Source: Ruminococcaceae bacterium UBA5396
GTDB lineage: Bacteria; Bacillota; Clostridia; Oscillospirales; Acutalibacteraceae
Direction: 5' to 3'
DNA: 8,100 nucleotides
NCBI GenBank assembly: GCA_002410715.1
Contig: DHOG01000169.1
Coordinates: forward strand, 1-8,100
The notes beneath the pieces were generated by a model. That model saw only the letters and a list, made by a program, of their open reading frames with translations. It searched no databases and was not told the origin of the DNA. The translations under genes were made by a program, and so were the position numbers. Positions 1 through 5,990 of this stretch are shown piece after piece (position 1 is the stretch's first letter; every line of letters begins with the position of its first letter).

Positions 1-24
1 GCCACCTCCCTCATGGAGGGAGGC
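1..24. repeat. GC-rich hairpin, probable end of an interspersed palindromic repeat
   Basis: CCTCCCTC (5-12) pairs perfectly with GAGGGAGG (16-23) around a 3-nt loop, 36 nt past the mutS stop. On the minus strand it reads GCCTCCCTCC-ATGAGGGAGG followed by TGGC. No U-tract follows within the window, so it does not look like a simple intrinsic terminator. The form (CTCCCT stem followed by TGGC) resembles short palindromic repeats that recur in intergenic regions of Oscillospiraceae. Only one end is visible, so that identity is inference. The remaining bases, 25-60, show no gene or other structure. Confidence 0.5.
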
Positions 25-60
25 ATCTTCGGTGCCCGCGAACCACCTTGGTTTGCAGAC

Positions 61-2676
61 TCAATACGTTCCAGCCAGCTTTGTCAGCTCATACAAAATC
101 TGCATGGATTCAATCGGCGTAAGCGTGTTGACATCAATTTCCTTAAGCCGGCGTACAATCTCGCTGTCCCCCACAGGAAGCAGCGATAACTGACCGTCTC
201 CCTCTTCAAATCGGTTTTCCAAATCAGAATGCGGTGAAACAGTGATTTCGCCGTCTGCCAACATTTTAAGTATTTCTTTGGCGCGGGCTACTACACGTTC
301 AGGAATACCGGCAAGCTTGGCAACCTCAATGCCGTAGCTGTCATCGGCGGGACCCTGTACAATTCTTCGCAGAAACGTAATATCATCGCCCCGCTTCTTC
401 ACTGCGATGTTGTAATTTTTTACGCCTTGGATTTCACTTTCGATCACGGTCAGCTCATGATAATGGGTGGCGAACAGCGTTTTTGCTCCAATTTTCTTGA
501 CCACATATTCAAGCACAGCTCGTGCAATGCTCATTCCGTCAAAAGTAGAAGTTCCCCTGCCAATCTCGTCAAAAACAATCAAGCTTTTGTCAGTGGCATT
601 TTTGAGAATTGATGCCACCTCGCTCATTTCCACCATAAAGGTGGATTGACCGGACGATAGATCATCCGAAGCGCCTACACGGGTAAAAATGCTGTCAACA
701 ATCCCAATGGTGGCGCTTTCAGCGGGTATAAAGCTACCGATCTGTGCCATCAGCACAATCAGTGCAGTCTGCCGCATAAACGTGGATTTACCTGCCATAT
801 TCGGACCTGTTATAATTGCCACACGGTTTTCGCCGGTGTCAAGCAGGGTATCGTTGGGTACAAACGGCGCATCCAGGATGGACTCAACAACCGGATGGCG
901 GCCGTTCTTTATCCTTATTTCTCCTTTTAAATCTACAATCGGGCGGGAATATTGATTGCGCTTTGCAGTATCGGCAAAGGAGCAAAGCACATCTAGACGC
1001 GCAACCGCCTGTGCGGTGGACTGAATGCGGTGCAGCTCGGCCGCAACCTTCATGCGAACCTCGGTAAACAGTTGATATTCCAGAGCAATTACCCTGTCTT
1101 TTGCCCCGAGCACACGGGTTTCAAGGGCTTTCAGCTCCTCGGTGATATACCGTTCAGCATTGGCAAGGGTCTGCTTTCTTATGTATGTATCCGGCACCTG
1201 ACCGGTAAAAGAGCGGGAGATTTCTATATAATATCCGAATACGCGGTTATAGCCGACCTTCAAATTTCTGATGCCGGTACGCTCCTTTTCCTGCGCTTCG
1301 ACGCGGGCAATCACGCCTTTGCCGTCCGACATTTCGAATCGGAGCTCATCTACCTCCCCATTATATCCCTCTCGGATCATACCGCCTTCCCGCACCGAAA
1401 AGGGAGGATCGTCAACGATTGCCCGCTCAATCAGCTCCTGAACATCACCAAGCGGGTCTATTTCCTCCCGTGTTTCACACAGCAGCGCAGATTTCACGCC
1501 TAAAAGCCTTTCCTTAATAGGTGACAGCCTTCCGATGGTCTGGGAAAGAGAACGCAGCTCGCGGGCATTGGCACTGCCATATACAATTCTGGTCATGATA
1601 CGTTCAAGGTCATAAATGTCGCGGAGCATTTCCTCCAAATCCCCACGCAGCATGGTGTCCGAAACAAGCTCATCCACTGCGTTGTGACGGCGGCTAATCT
1701 GTGAGATGTTAATCAAAGGCTGCTCAATCCAGCTGCGAATCAACCGCTTGCCCATAGCCGTCTTGGTATGATCCAGCACCCCGAGCAGCGACCCGCGCTT
1801 TTCTTTTGAGCGCATGGTTTCAAGCAGCTCAAGATTCCTTCTGGCAGTAAGATCCAGCTTCATAAACTGAACATCAGAATAAATGTCCAGATTTGTAATG
1901 CGTTCCAGCCCGCTCATCTGGGTTGCATAAAGATAATTTAGTGTGCATCCCAGCGCCCGTACCGCCGAACATTGATCTTCAAGCCCCAGTTCTTTTAAAT
2001 CCGACTTGCCGAAATGCTGTAAAATACGCTGTACCGCACCTGAATACTCAAAACTCTCAGAAGACAGATGCTGTGGGCAGACATCAAGCCGCTGTGTAAT
2101 AAAACCTACTATCGTGCTTTGGGCGGCAGCCGCATCATTGTATAAAATTTCACTCGGCATAAATCGCCCCAGCTCATTGGTAACGCGAAGGGCGACATCG
2201 TCTCCTGTTATATGGATTAAATGAATCTCGCCGGTGGAACAGTCGGTAAAGCATACGCCGGCATCGGCAGCATTGTCACTGACAAACAGGGCGCTAAGAT
2301 AATTATTGCGTCCCTCGTCCAGCATGCTGCCCTCAATCACGGTGCCCGGCGTAATCACGCGGATTACATCGCGTTTTACAATCCCCTTGGCGGTTGCAGG
2401 GTCCTCAACCTGTTCACAGATTGCCACCTTATAGCCACGTGAAACCAACCGGGCGATATACCCCTCGCAGCTGTGAAAAGGCACGCCACACATGGGCGCG
2501 CGCTCCTCCTGTCCGCAGTCACGCCCTGTCAGAACCAGCTCAAGCTCCTGAGATGCCAGCTTGGCATCATCAAAAAACATTTCGTAAAAATCGCCCAGCC
2601 TGAAAAAGAGGATACAGTCCTTGTGCTGTTCCTTGATTTGAAAATACTGCTGCATCATGGGTGTAAAATTCGCCAT
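61..2676 (-). CDS. mutS: DNA mismatch repair protein MutS
   Basis: MutS binds mismatches and small loops in newly replicated DNA and, as an ATP-driven sliding clamp, recruits MutL. The 871 residues match the usual length of about 850-880. The N-terminal mismatch-binding domain carries the Phe-x-Glu motif as F30-Y31-E32 in GDFYEMFFDDA. Connector, lever and clamp domains follow, then the ABC-type ATPase: Walker A GPNMAGKST at 624-632, Walker B DEIGRGTSTFDG from D703, and the FATHYHEL switch from F735. Near the C-terminus QLSLL (829-833) matches the beta-clamp-binding motif. The start ATG has AAGGGGG upstream, about 11 nt away, and MANFTPMMQQY is a normal MutS N-terminus. It lies 47 nt after the YlbF-family gene with no terminator between, so cotranscription from the miaB promoter is likely. 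mutL, the usual next gene, is not within the 60 nt that remain. Confidence 0.98.
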   Translation of the reverse strand: MANFTPMMQQYFQIKEQHKDCILFFRLGDFYEMFFDDAKLASQELELVLTGRDCGQEERAPMCGVPFHSCEGYIARLVSRGYKVAICEQVEDPATAKGIVKRDVIRVITPGTVIEGSMLDEGRNNYLSALFVSDNAADAGVCFTDCSTGEIHLIHITGDDVALRVTNELGRFMPSEILYNDAAAAQSTIVGFITQRLDVCPQHLSSESFEYSGAVQRILQHFGKSDLKELGLEDQCSAVRALGCTLNYLYATQMSGLERITNLDIYSDVQFMKLDLTARRNLELLETMRSKEKRGSLLGVLDHTKTAMGKRLIRSWIEQPLINISQISRRHNAVDELVSDTMLRGDLEEMLRDIYDLERIMTRIVYGSANARELRSLSQTIGRLSPIKERLLGVKSALLCETREEIDPLGDVQELIERAIVDDPPFSVREGGMIREGYNGEVDELRFEMSDGKGVIARVEAQEKERTGIRNLKVGYNRVFGYYIEISRSFTGQVPDTYIRKQTLANAERYITEELKALETRVLGAKDRVIALEYQLFTEVRMKVAAELHRIQSTAQAVARLDVLCSFADTAKRNQYSRPIVDLKGEIRIKNGRHPVVESILDAPFVPNDTLLDTGENRVAIITGPNMAGKSTFMRQTALIVLMAQIGSFIPAESATIGIVDSIFTRVGASDDLSSGQSTFMVEMSEVASILKNATDKSLIVFDEIGRGTSTFDGMSIARAVLEYVVKKIGAKTLFATHYHELTVIESEIQGVKNYNIAVKKRGDDITFLRRIVQGPADDSYGIEVAKLAGIPERVVARAKEILKMLADGEITVSPHSDLENRFEEGDGQLSLLPVGDSEIVRRLKEIDVNTLTPIESMQILYELTKLAGTY

Positions 2677-2723
2677 TTATACTCTATCCCCCTTACGGGT
2701 TAACCAAATAACTTTCTTGGGTT

Positions 2724-3128
2724 TTAATGACATCCGGAGCATCCTTCGCAACTGCCGCCGCAGCCGGACTCCTGAATGGAATCGGGGTCCTCGCCCTGTG
2801 CAGATACGGTAATAATGGTCACAATATTTTTCACAAGACGGTCAAGCTCGCCTTTGGCTTGCTGATAAGCCTTCATATTCCTGTTTTCCATCATCCTTGC
2901 ATAGACATCACGGATTTCGGTATCCAACGTCTGAATTTTTTCATTGTCCTTGTCCTCATTAGACATTTCGGTGCTGAGGGCGACACGCTTTAGATTAAAC
3001 TCGCCAATCAGGCTCTGCAGGTCGTCATCATCATCGGCGGCAGACTGCGCAAGCTGTGTGCGCAGAAAACGCTGGTCATTCTGCATTTCATAAGCCAATT
3101 CTTTTGCCATTTCAAGTATTGTATCCAC
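2724..3128 (-). CDS. YlbF/YmcA (RicA-like) family protein with Cys-rich tail
   Basis: A small helical protein of 134 residues in the YlbF/YmcA family. In Bacillus subtilis the relatives YmcA (RicA) and YlbF (RicF) form, with YaaT (RicT), an iron-sulfur complex that directs RNase Y-dependent mRNA processing and affects competence, biofilm and sporulation. The body is mostly charged helix, with a family-like segment at about 86-104 (NMKAYQQAKGELDRLVKNI). The last 14 residues contain C123, C127, C130 and C133 (CGGSCEGCSGCH), which suggests metal or [4Fe-4S] binding. The position between miaB and mutS is that of ymcA in B. subtilis, which favours RicA over RicF; the Bacillus cotE gene is absent. 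The start is GTG, chosen because AGGAAAGGA lies 8 nt upstream; the next in-frame Met is residue 7. Family membership is firm, but the exact Ric role is inferred from synteny. Confidence 0.88.
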   Translation of the reverse strand: MDTILEMAKELAYEMQNDQRFLRTQLAQSAADDDDDLQSLIGEFNLKRVALSTEMSNEDKDNEKIQTLDTEIRDVYARMMENRNMKAYQQAKGELDRLVKNIVTIITVSAQGEDPDSIQESGCGGSCEGCSGCH

Positions 3129-3136
3129 TTATAAAT

Positions 3137-3145
3137 TCCTTTCCT
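3137..3145 (-). promoter_or_regulatory. Ribosome binding site deciding the GTG start of the YlbF-family gene
   Basis: The minus strand reads AGGAAAGGA, ending 8 nt before the GTG at 3128-3126. This is close to ideal spacing and supports GTG rather than the internal ATG at codon 7. Confidence 0.7.
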
Positions 3146-3188
3146 GTGGGTCGTTTTAACTTGCATATAAAATATCCCCGAATACATA

Positions 3189-4613
3189 TTAGGGATATAA
3201 AACCTCTTTTATCCTACCGGTCAAAATCCAGCTTCTTGCACCCGTTATCTCAACCGTTGCAACCTGACCGATCAGCGACGGATCGCCATCAACCCTTACA
3301 ACAATATTTTCAGACAGGCGCGCCTCCAGAAAACCTTCACCCGCATTTTCGAGCAGTGCGCGGCGGGTTGTGCCCACCATAGAAGCCGACTGGGCGGCTG
3401 CAATCTCCTCCTGCAGTCGCGTCATTTCCTGAAACCAAGCCGTCTTTTCCTCCATTGGAACAGGGTCGGGCATACGGGCTGCAGGTGTTCCTTTTCGAGG
3501 TGAATAGATGAAGGTGAACAGCGAGGTGAAGCCGACACGCCGTATCAGGTCAAGCGTCTGATCAAAATCCTCACGGGTTTCTCCCGGAAAGCCGACGATC
3601 ACATCACTCGTAAAAGAAATTCCCGGCACCACGCTTCTGGCATAATCGATCAGCTCAAGATACTGCTCACGAGTGTATTTTCGGTTCATTGCCTTTAGTA
3701 CCCGATTGCTGCCCGACTGAAAAGGCAGATGAAAATGCCTTGCAACCTTGTCGCACTGAGCAATGGTATCAAACAGGCGTTTGGAGGCATCCTTAGGATG
3801 AGACGTCATGAATCTGATTAGAAAATCCCCCGGAATACCATTGATCCGCCGCAACAGCTCCGGAAAATCAACGCCGTGCGCTTCATCCCGACCATAGGAA
3901 TTGACATTCTGCCCCAGCAGAGTTATTTCCTTATAGCCGTCACGGACGAGGCCACGGGCTTCCTCGAGTATCCGCTCGGGATCCCGGCTGCGCTCCCTTC
4001 CGCGAACATGCGGAACGATACAGTAGGTGCAAAAATTGTTGCAGCCATACATCACAGACAGCCACGCCTTGAATTTGCCGTCACGCTGTACCGGGATGTC
4101 TTCTACAATCGTACCATCTTGGTCAGGTGTTTCAAAAACCCGTTTTTGACCTGCAAGCGCTTTATATAAAAGCTCGGGAAACCTATGCAGAACGTGCGTG
4201 CCGAAAACCAGCCCCACAAACGGATAGCTTTTCCTGATTTTTTCGGCGACATGCTCCTGCTGCACCATACAGCCGCATAAAGCAATCAGGGTATGCGGAC
4301 GGCGGTTTTTGATATTTTTCAGAGCGCCTACATTGCCGAACACCCTGTCCTGGGCATGCTCGCGTACCGCGCATGTATTGAAAAGAATCAAATCCGCCTG
4401 ATCCGGCTCCTCCGTGAAGCCAAAACCCATGTTTGCAAGCATGCCTTTAATATGCTCGGAGTCTGAAACGTTTTGCTGGCATCCGTAGGTGCGAATGTGC
4501 GCCAGAGGCGGGTTGATATCCCCGCCGGGACGGGATTCATAAAAGGCGCGTATCCGTTCGGTATACTGACCCGAATCAAGCTCGGCAGGCGCCGCCTTTG
4601 CATTGGTTGACAT
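3189..4613 (-). CDS. miaB: tRNA-2-methylthio-N6-dimethylallyladenosine synthase MiaB
   Basis: A radical-SAM methylthiotransferase that converts i6A37 to ms2i6A37 in tRNAs reading UNN codons, acting in the cytosol after MiaA. The 474 residues show the full three-domain layout. The N-terminal methylthiotransferase domain has auxiliary-cluster cysteines C45 (TYGCQQN), C81 (FNTCAVRE) and C115 (CGCMVQQ). The radical-SAM core has C191-x3-C195-x2-C198 (YGCNNFCTYCIVP). A TRAM domain, presumed to bind RNA, spans roughly 405-470. The GCQQN, NTCAVRE and VPHVRGRERSR motifs favour MiaB over the paralogues RimO and MtaB. The ATG is chosen for the miaB-typical N-terminal length and an upstream AAAGGA, although the spacing (12 nt) is long and the site lies in a small hairpin. 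The codon just before the ATG is an in-frame TAG that ends an upstream 30-codon frame. It is probably the first gene of an operon with the YlbF-family gene (60 nt away) and mutS. Confidence 0.97.
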   Translation of the reverse strand: MSTNAKAAPAELDSGQYTERIRAFYESRPGGDINPPLAHIRTYGCQQNVSDSEHIKGMLANMGFGFTEEPDQADLILFNTCAVREHAQDRVFGNVGALKNIKNRRPHTLIALCGCMVQQEHVAEKIRKSYPFVGLVFGTHVLHRFPELLYKALAGQKRVFETPDQDGTIVEDIPVQRDGKFKAWLSVMYGCNNFCTYCIVPHVRGRERSRDPERILEEARGLVRDGYKEITLLGQNVNSYGRDEAHGVDFPELLRRINGIPGDFLIRFMTSHPKDASKRLFDTIAQCDKVARHFHLPFQSGSNRVLKAMNRKYTREQYLELIDYARSVVPGISFTSDVIVGFPGETREDFDQTLDLIRRVGFTSLFTFIYSPRKGTPAARMPDPVPMEEKTAWFQEMTRLQEEIAAAQSASMVGTTRRALLENAGEGFLEARLSENIVVRVDGDPSLIGQVATVEITGARSWILTGRIKEVLYP

Positions 4614-4706
4614 CTATCTTTCATGTCCTTTCTGAAGGAGGGCGTATATTTCGTTTGGCCGATTTGGCCGATCTGCCTTGTACCATTTTGTCATTATCCT
4701 TGACAT
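4614..4706 (-). CDS. Candidate 30-residue upstream ORF abutting miaB in frame
   Basis: An ATG at 4706-4704 opens a 30-codon frame that ends in TAG at 4616-4614, exactly adjacent to and in frame with the miaB ATG. A second Met (codon 5) has AAGGA only 2 nt before it, and the first ATG has no visible ribosome binding site. The product is hydrophilic and basic, with the tandem triplet RPNRPN at residues 13-18 encoded by a 9-nt repeat, so the repeat keeps frame. No family is recognised. It could be a leader peptide translationally coupled to miaB, a relic of a longer MiaB N-terminus, or chance. With the predicted start of transcription near 4716, it would lie in the miaB 5' leader. Confidence 0.28.
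   Translation of the reverse strand: MSRIMTKWYKADRPNRPNEIYALLQKGHER
4626..4639 (-). promoter_or_regulatory. miaB ribosome binding site inside a small hairpin
   Basis: On the minus strand TCCTT-CAGA-AAGGA forms a perfect 5-bp stem with a 4-nt loop. The 3' arm is the only good Shine-Dalgarno sequence (AAAGGA) upstream of miaB. Folding would hide it, while ribosomes translating the upstream frame would open it. The effect is inferred from sequence; the stem is short. Confidence 0.35.
4654..4671. repeat. Perfect 9-bp tandem repeat (TTTGGCCGA x2)
   Basis: TTTGGCCGA occurs twice head to tail at 4654-4662 and 4663-4671. It lies in the miaB leader. Read on the minus strand it encodes RPN-RPN in the candidate upstream frame. 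Each unit contains the palindrome GGCC. Confidence 0.6.
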
Positions 4707-4727
4707 ACTGTAATATTTCTATACTAT
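4700..4727 (+). promoter_or_regulatory. Possible rightward promoter overlapping the miaB -10
   Basis: On the plus strand a perfect -35 TTGACA (4700-4705) is followed after 16 nt by TACTAT (4722-4727), a 4/6 match. Its -10 overlaps the miaB -10 on the opposite strand, so the two promoters would face each other and exclude one another. A transcript starting near 4734 would run about 105 nt to the hairpin at 4807-4838. The -35 also coincides with the first codons of the candidate upstream frame, so it could be chance. Confidence 0.3.
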
Positions 4728-4751
4728 ACCAAAAAAATCGGTTTTTTTCAA
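4723..4751 (-). promoter_or_regulatory. Sigma-A-type promoter of the miaB operon
   Basis: On the minus strand the -35 is TTGAAA (4751-4746) and the -10 is TATAGT (4728-4723), each 5/6 to consensus, with the optimal 17-nt spacer. Transcription would start near 4716, leaving a leader of about 100 nt before miaB. The spacer and -35 contain the inverted run A7-CCGA-T7, which would make the DNA strongly curved or bendable. Confidence 0.75.
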
Positions 4752-4779
4752 CCCTAATCAGTCTTGGTACAAGGCCAAA

Positions 4780-4808
4780 ATCATACAATATCTTTTATCC
4801 TACAACAA
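4780..4808 (-). promoter_or_regulatory. Second, weaker candidate promoter upstream of miaB
   Basis: On the minus strand TTGTTG (4808-4803) and TATGAT (4785-4780) are separated by 17 nt. The start point would fall near 4773, inside the upstream arm of the 11-bp inverted repeat, so such a transcript could pair most of that arm with the other arm in RNA. The -35 match is modest. Confidence 0.35.
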
Positions 4809-4838
4809 AATGAGGCGGCTTAACCACCACCTCGTTTT
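4807..4838. terminator. Near-symmetric stem-loop, possible bidirectional terminator
   Basis: AAAATGAGGCGG (4807-4818) faces CCACCTCGTTTT (4827-4838) across the 8-nt loop CTTAACCA. In either strand's RNA it folds with one C/A mismatch and one G-U pair, flanked by A4 and U4 runs. Leftward it would back up the strong terminator at 4872-4902. Rightward it could end a transcript from the 4700-4727 promoter. Confidence 0.4.
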
Positions 4839-4871
4839 ATTGGTTTGCTCTACCGTTGGCAACCACCACAT

Positions 4872-4902
4872 AAAAATGCCCCGGTAAAAACCGGGGCATT
4901 TT
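4872..4902 (-). terminator. Strong intrinsic terminator after the zinc-ribbon gene
   Basis: AAAATGCCCCGGT (4873-4885) and ACCGGGGCATTTT (4890-4902) form a perfect 13-bp stem with a 4-nt loop. It lies 10 nt past the stop codon of the zinc-ribbon gene. On the minus strand the stem is followed by a T5 run. It separates the sigma/zinc-ribbon unit from the miaB operon. A T4 run at the other end would let it work from the plus strand as well. Confidence 0.92.
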
Positions 4903-4912
4903 GGGAAAACAA

Positions 4913-5191
4913 TTAGTTTTCGCCTCTCATGGCTGCAAAGCACTCGCTGCAATATACCGGACGATCCTCACGGGGTTTAAAAGGAACCTTTGCTTCTTTC
5001 CCGCAATTTGCGCACACAGCTTCATGCATCTCACGATCAGGCTTCGCCGCATTTTTGCGAGCATCGCGGCAACCCTTACAACGCTGAGGCTCGTTTACAA
5101 AGCCTTTCTCAGCGTAGAATTCCTGCTCGCCGGCGGTGAAAATAAATTCGGCGCCACATTCCTTGCAGATGAGAGTTTTGTCTTCGTACAT
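4913..5191 (-). CDS. Small protein with two zinc-ribbon motifs
   Basis: A 92-residue protein with eight cysteines in four CxxC pairs: C9/C12 with C38/C41 in the N-terminal half, and C60/C63 with C81/C84 in the C-terminal half. Each set of four fits one treble-clef or ribbon Zn site. The N-terminal half (ICKECGAEFIFTAGEQEFY, then RCKGCRDAR) matches the widespread 'probable zinc-ribbon' family of Firmicutes, whose function is not established; binding nucleic acid or protein is plausible. No signal peptide or membrane segment is seen, so it is probably cytosolic. The start ATG has GAGGT 8 nt upstream. No clear promoter of its own was found in the 144 nt before it, so it may depend on readthrough from the sigma-factor gene. 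A strong terminator follows it. Confidence 0.88.
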   Translation of the reverse strand: MYEDKTLICKECGAEFIFTAGEQEFYAEKGFVNEPQRCKGCRDARKNAAKPDREMHEAVCANCGKEAKVPFKPREDRPVYCSECFAAMRGEN

Positions 5192-5287
5192 GATTTTAAC
5201 CTCGCTTAAAATAATAATTTGCCCCGCGACGGATTCAGACCGACACCTTTGAAAAACAACGCTCTTTTTAAGCTACCCGGGCATATC

Positions 5288-5314
5288 AAAACAGTTTATA
5301 ATCAAAACTGTTTT
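5288..5314 (-). terminator. AT-rich hairpin after the sigma-factor gene
   Basis: AAAACAGTTT and AAACTGTTTT form a perfect 10-bp stem with a 7-nt loop, 21 nt past the sigma-factor stop. The stem has only two G-C pairs and its U-run is part of the 3' arm, so termination is probably partial. That would allow some readthrough into the zinc-ribbon gene. Confidence 0.45.
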
Positions 5315-5335
5315 AAACAATTAATGACGCGCTAC

Positions 5336-5941
5336 TTAGCAACCGGGGTAGGATACGTTGACCAGCTTCCGTCGCACGCGCTGCAGTGAATTATCCACTG
5401 CCTTAACACTGATTTCAAGATGCCGCGCAATCTCCTCATAGGAGTAAGCAGCAAGGTACAGCATTAAAACCTCATATTCTCTGGGAGAAAGCAAGCCGCA
5501 TAGCCATCCCTGCAGCCGGAAATGCTCTTCCTTCTGCAAAACAAGCTGGGCGGGGTCGTCTGTACAATCTGACATTGACAGGGAAGTCTCCTCCCTGTTG
5601 TCAATACTCACAATCTCTGACTGTGGAATCTTACGCGCTGCACCGTTACCTCTGAGAACCGATAGGATCCTGTTACGAATGCAGGCAGAAGCATAAGTAC
5701 GGAAAGATGCCGCTTTAAAATTATAGGTGCGAACAGCCGTAAGCAGTCCGACAAGCCCCTCCTGAGCAAGGTCCTCATCTTCCTCTTGGGCATTTCGCAA
5801 ACAATTCACCTGATATTTAACAATGGATGCGCAACGGTGCACAAGCATTGAAAAGGCAGGCTCACAGCCTTGGCGCGCAAGCCGTACCAGTTCTTCATCG
5901 CTCATTGTTTCCGTGATCGTCTGGTGATTGGTCAACGCCAC
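5336..5941 (-). CDS. SigH-like sigma-70 family RNA polymerase sigma factor
   Basis: A 201-residue sigma factor that would direct core RNA polymerase to a specific promoter set. Region 2 (about 55-100) contains EDEDLAQEGLVGLLTAVRTYN and SFRTYASACIRNRI, the core-binding and -10-recognition part. Region 4 (about 150-192) carries the helix-turn-helix YSYEEIARHLEISVKAVDNSLQRVRRKL. The linker SIDN...DDPAQLVLQKEE, the spacing and the KAVDNSLQRVRRKL ending match the SigH (Spo0H) group better than extracytoplasmic-function sigmas. Length is slightly below the usual 205-220. The start is GTG, chosen for the GAGGTGG site just upstream; M13 (MSDEELVRLA) is an alternative but has a poor ribosome site. No anti-sigma gene is adjacent. 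It has its own near-consensus promoter. Whether it is the true sporulation SigH or a paralogue cannot be told here. Confidence 0.88.
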   Translation of the reverse strand: MALTNHQTITETMSDEELVRLARQGCEPAFSMLVHRCASIVKYQVNCLRNAQEEDEDLAQEGLVGLLTAVRTYNFKAASFRTYASACIRNRILSVLRGNGAARKIPQSEIVSIDNREETSLSMSDCTDDPAQLVLQKEEHFRLQGWLCGLLSPREYEVLMLYLAAYSYEEIARHLEISVKAVDNSLQRVRRKLVNVSYPGC

Positions 5942-5945
5942 AGAG

Positions 5946-5952
5946 CCACCTC
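5946..5952 (-). promoter_or_regulatory. Ribosome binding site deciding the GTG start of the sigma factor
   Basis: The minus strand reads GAGGTGG; its GAGG core ends 7 nt before the GTG at 5941-5939. It is much stronger than anything before the internal ATG (codon 13). Confidence 0.7.
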
Positions 5953-5990
5953 AACGCCATATTTCATAAATTCTTTGAACAACATGACCA

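Larger units (their letters stand above)
4675..4775. repeat. 11-bp inverted repeat bracketing the miaB promoter
   Basis: GCCTTGTACCA at 4675-4685 and its exact reverse complement TGGTACAAGGC at 4765-4775 enclose the whole predicted promoter (4723-4751). One arm sits about 14 nt upstream of the -35 and the other about 30-40 nt inside the transcript. The upstream arm lies within the smaller palindrome CTTG-GTA-CAAG (4763-4773). Candidate roles are paired operators allowing DNA looping, or termini of a tiny mobile element. No target-site duplication is visible at the ends, which argues against the second. Confidence 0.5.

Noticed and set aside
1030..1503. 157-codon plus-strand open frame opposite mutS
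   Set aside because: It lies wholly inside the MutS coding region on the opposite strand, with no recognisable domain or ribosome site of note.
3172..3198. Hairpin ATATCCC/GGGATAT between miaB and the YlbF-family gene
   Set aside because: It is a 7-bp AT-rich stem with a 13-nt loop that overlaps the end of miaB; too weak to call a terminator, and the operon probably continues.
4675..4775. A 101-bp miniature transposable element with 11-bp terminal inverted repeats
   Set aside because: No direct duplication flanks the arms and the enclosed DNA is a working-looking promoter; the operator reading is simpler.
4807..4871. T-box or other amino-acid riboswitch suggested by the GGTGG and Trp codons
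   Set aside because: No specifier loop, no T-box core sequence and no amino-acid or aminoacyl-tRNA gene downstream; the downstream gene is miaB.
5932..5967. 11-codon minus-strand frame overlapping the sigma-factor start
   Set aside because: It has only a weak ribosome site, ends 10 nt inside the sigma gene in another frame, and an open frame this short is expected by chance.
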